A stretch of 64,000 nt of DNA from Auanema rhodensis (taxonomy: Eukaryota > Nematoda > Chromadorea > Rhabditida > Rhabditidae). The DNA lies in NCBI GenBank assembly GCA_964057225.1, contig OZ059900.1, positions 878,501-942,500 of the forward strand, read 5' to 3'. The position numbers and the translations under genes were made by a program. Every line of letters begins with the position of its first letter. The stretch's first letter is position 1. Below the pieces are notes generated by a model. That model made no database searches and had not been told where the DNA came from. It saw only the letters and a program-made list of their open reading frames with translations. Of this stretch, positions 63,417 through 64,000 are shown in pieces.

Positions 63417-64000
63417 CCTTTAACACCATATACTCACCGATTTTTGGTACAAAATCTGTAATACTTGTAAATTTTGATCATATTTGTTAAGATTCGAGAA
63501 TCAAACACATAATACACGAAATAAGTCTATTTTTACAAGTTTGCACTGATATTTATTCATTTTGATCAAAAAAGGTCGAAAATAGAAAGAATTTTTGAAA
63601 TTTCCGAGTTTTGAGTCCAATTTGGCTAAATCGCTCATATATAAGATCAAAAGCATAGTTTTATTGTCTATAACAACAAAAGTCATCAATTAAACGCTAG
63701 TGATGTTTAAATACTGAATTTCGCTCAAATAGCATTACTACACTAAGTATGGTCGTTTTTATGCCTTTAACACCATATACTCACCGATTTTTGGTACAAA
63801 ATCTGTAATACTTGTAAATTTCGATCATATTTGTTAAGATTCGAGAATCAAACACATAATACACGAAATAAGTCTATTTTTACAAGTTTGCACTGATATT
63901 TATTCATTTTGATCAAAAAAGGTCGAAAATAGAAAGAATTTTTGAAATTTCCGAGTTTTGAGTCCAATTTGGCTAAATCGCTCATATATATGATCAGAAG

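Larger units (their letters stand above)
46074..64000 (+). repeat. Satellite array block 3, forward orientation, regular HOR domain
   Basis: About 51 forward monomers running off the end of the window. Beyond the junction monomer this is the most uniform part. Nearly every monomer is one of four: A (TATAAGATCAAAAG and CTATAACAAC), B (AAATTTCGATC front, GATCAGAAG and AAAAATCATC back), C (CATACAATACAAAAAATC front, CTTCAAATATACAC and TTTCAGTC back) and A', an A with GAAGTTTCC in place of GAAATTTCC. They are ordered A-B-C-A'-C for much of the block. Copies of a given kind differ by zero to a few bases, so this region looks recently expanded or homogenised. Confidence 0.96.

Noticed and set aside
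1-64000. CRISPR array
   Set aside because: The repeat unit is about 347 bp with no short direct repeats alternating with unique spacers; adjacent units are related along their full length.
1-64000. LTR, LINE or DNA transposon insertion, tRNA, rRNA or telomere repeats
   Set aside because: Every stretch I read aligns to the monomer; the monomer phase is unbroken apart from the compound monomers and the two switches.

Overview
This window is satellite DNA from end to end. It is an AT-rich tandem array of a monomer of about 347 bp (347 or 348 bp in intact copies), roughly 184 copies. I found no unique sequence, transposon, RNA gene or believable protein gene. The one monomer I counted base by base (positions 1-347) has 98 G+C, about 28% GC. 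A long homogenised array with higher-order repeats (HORs), hybrid monomers and internal inversions points to a eukaryotic centromeric, pericentromeric or other heterochromatic block. I do not recognise the monomer and cannot name the organism. Variant sites often swap CG for TG or CA, which hints at past CpG methylation.

Layout: (1) 1-37,408 is in one orientation, called forward here, with monomers phased from the invariant start CCTTTAACACC. Positions 1-9,376 hold 27 monomers of three main kinds: A (347 bp), B (347 bp) and C (348 bp). From about 9.4 to 37.4 kb a second, more mixed set predominates, built from nested segmental duplications at periods of 4,987, 2,780, 5,908, 8,688 and 1,391 bp. 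(2) 37,409-46,073 is in reverse orientation. It is an inverted, mosaic relative of the 7-16 kb region and carries the same odd 474-bp compound monomer. (3) 46,074-64,000 is forward again and is the most regular part, dominated by a five-monomer HOR of exactly 1,737 bp (A-B-C-A'-C).

The two orientation switches differ. At 37,408/37,409 the array turns around through a short hairpin with about 1 bp of shared sequence. At 45.6-46.25 kb there is a near-perfect inverted repeat (188 and 178 bp arms) around a 258-bp loop, with a short sequence copied across the junction, as expected from template switching or fold-back repair.

Nothing here works together as genes. A minus-strand frame of 45-92 codons recurs in most monomers, but it is best read as a by-product of homogenised repeats. 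The points of interest are array architecture, inversion mechanism, conserved dyad-symmetric boxes in the monomer, and the mutational signature between copies.
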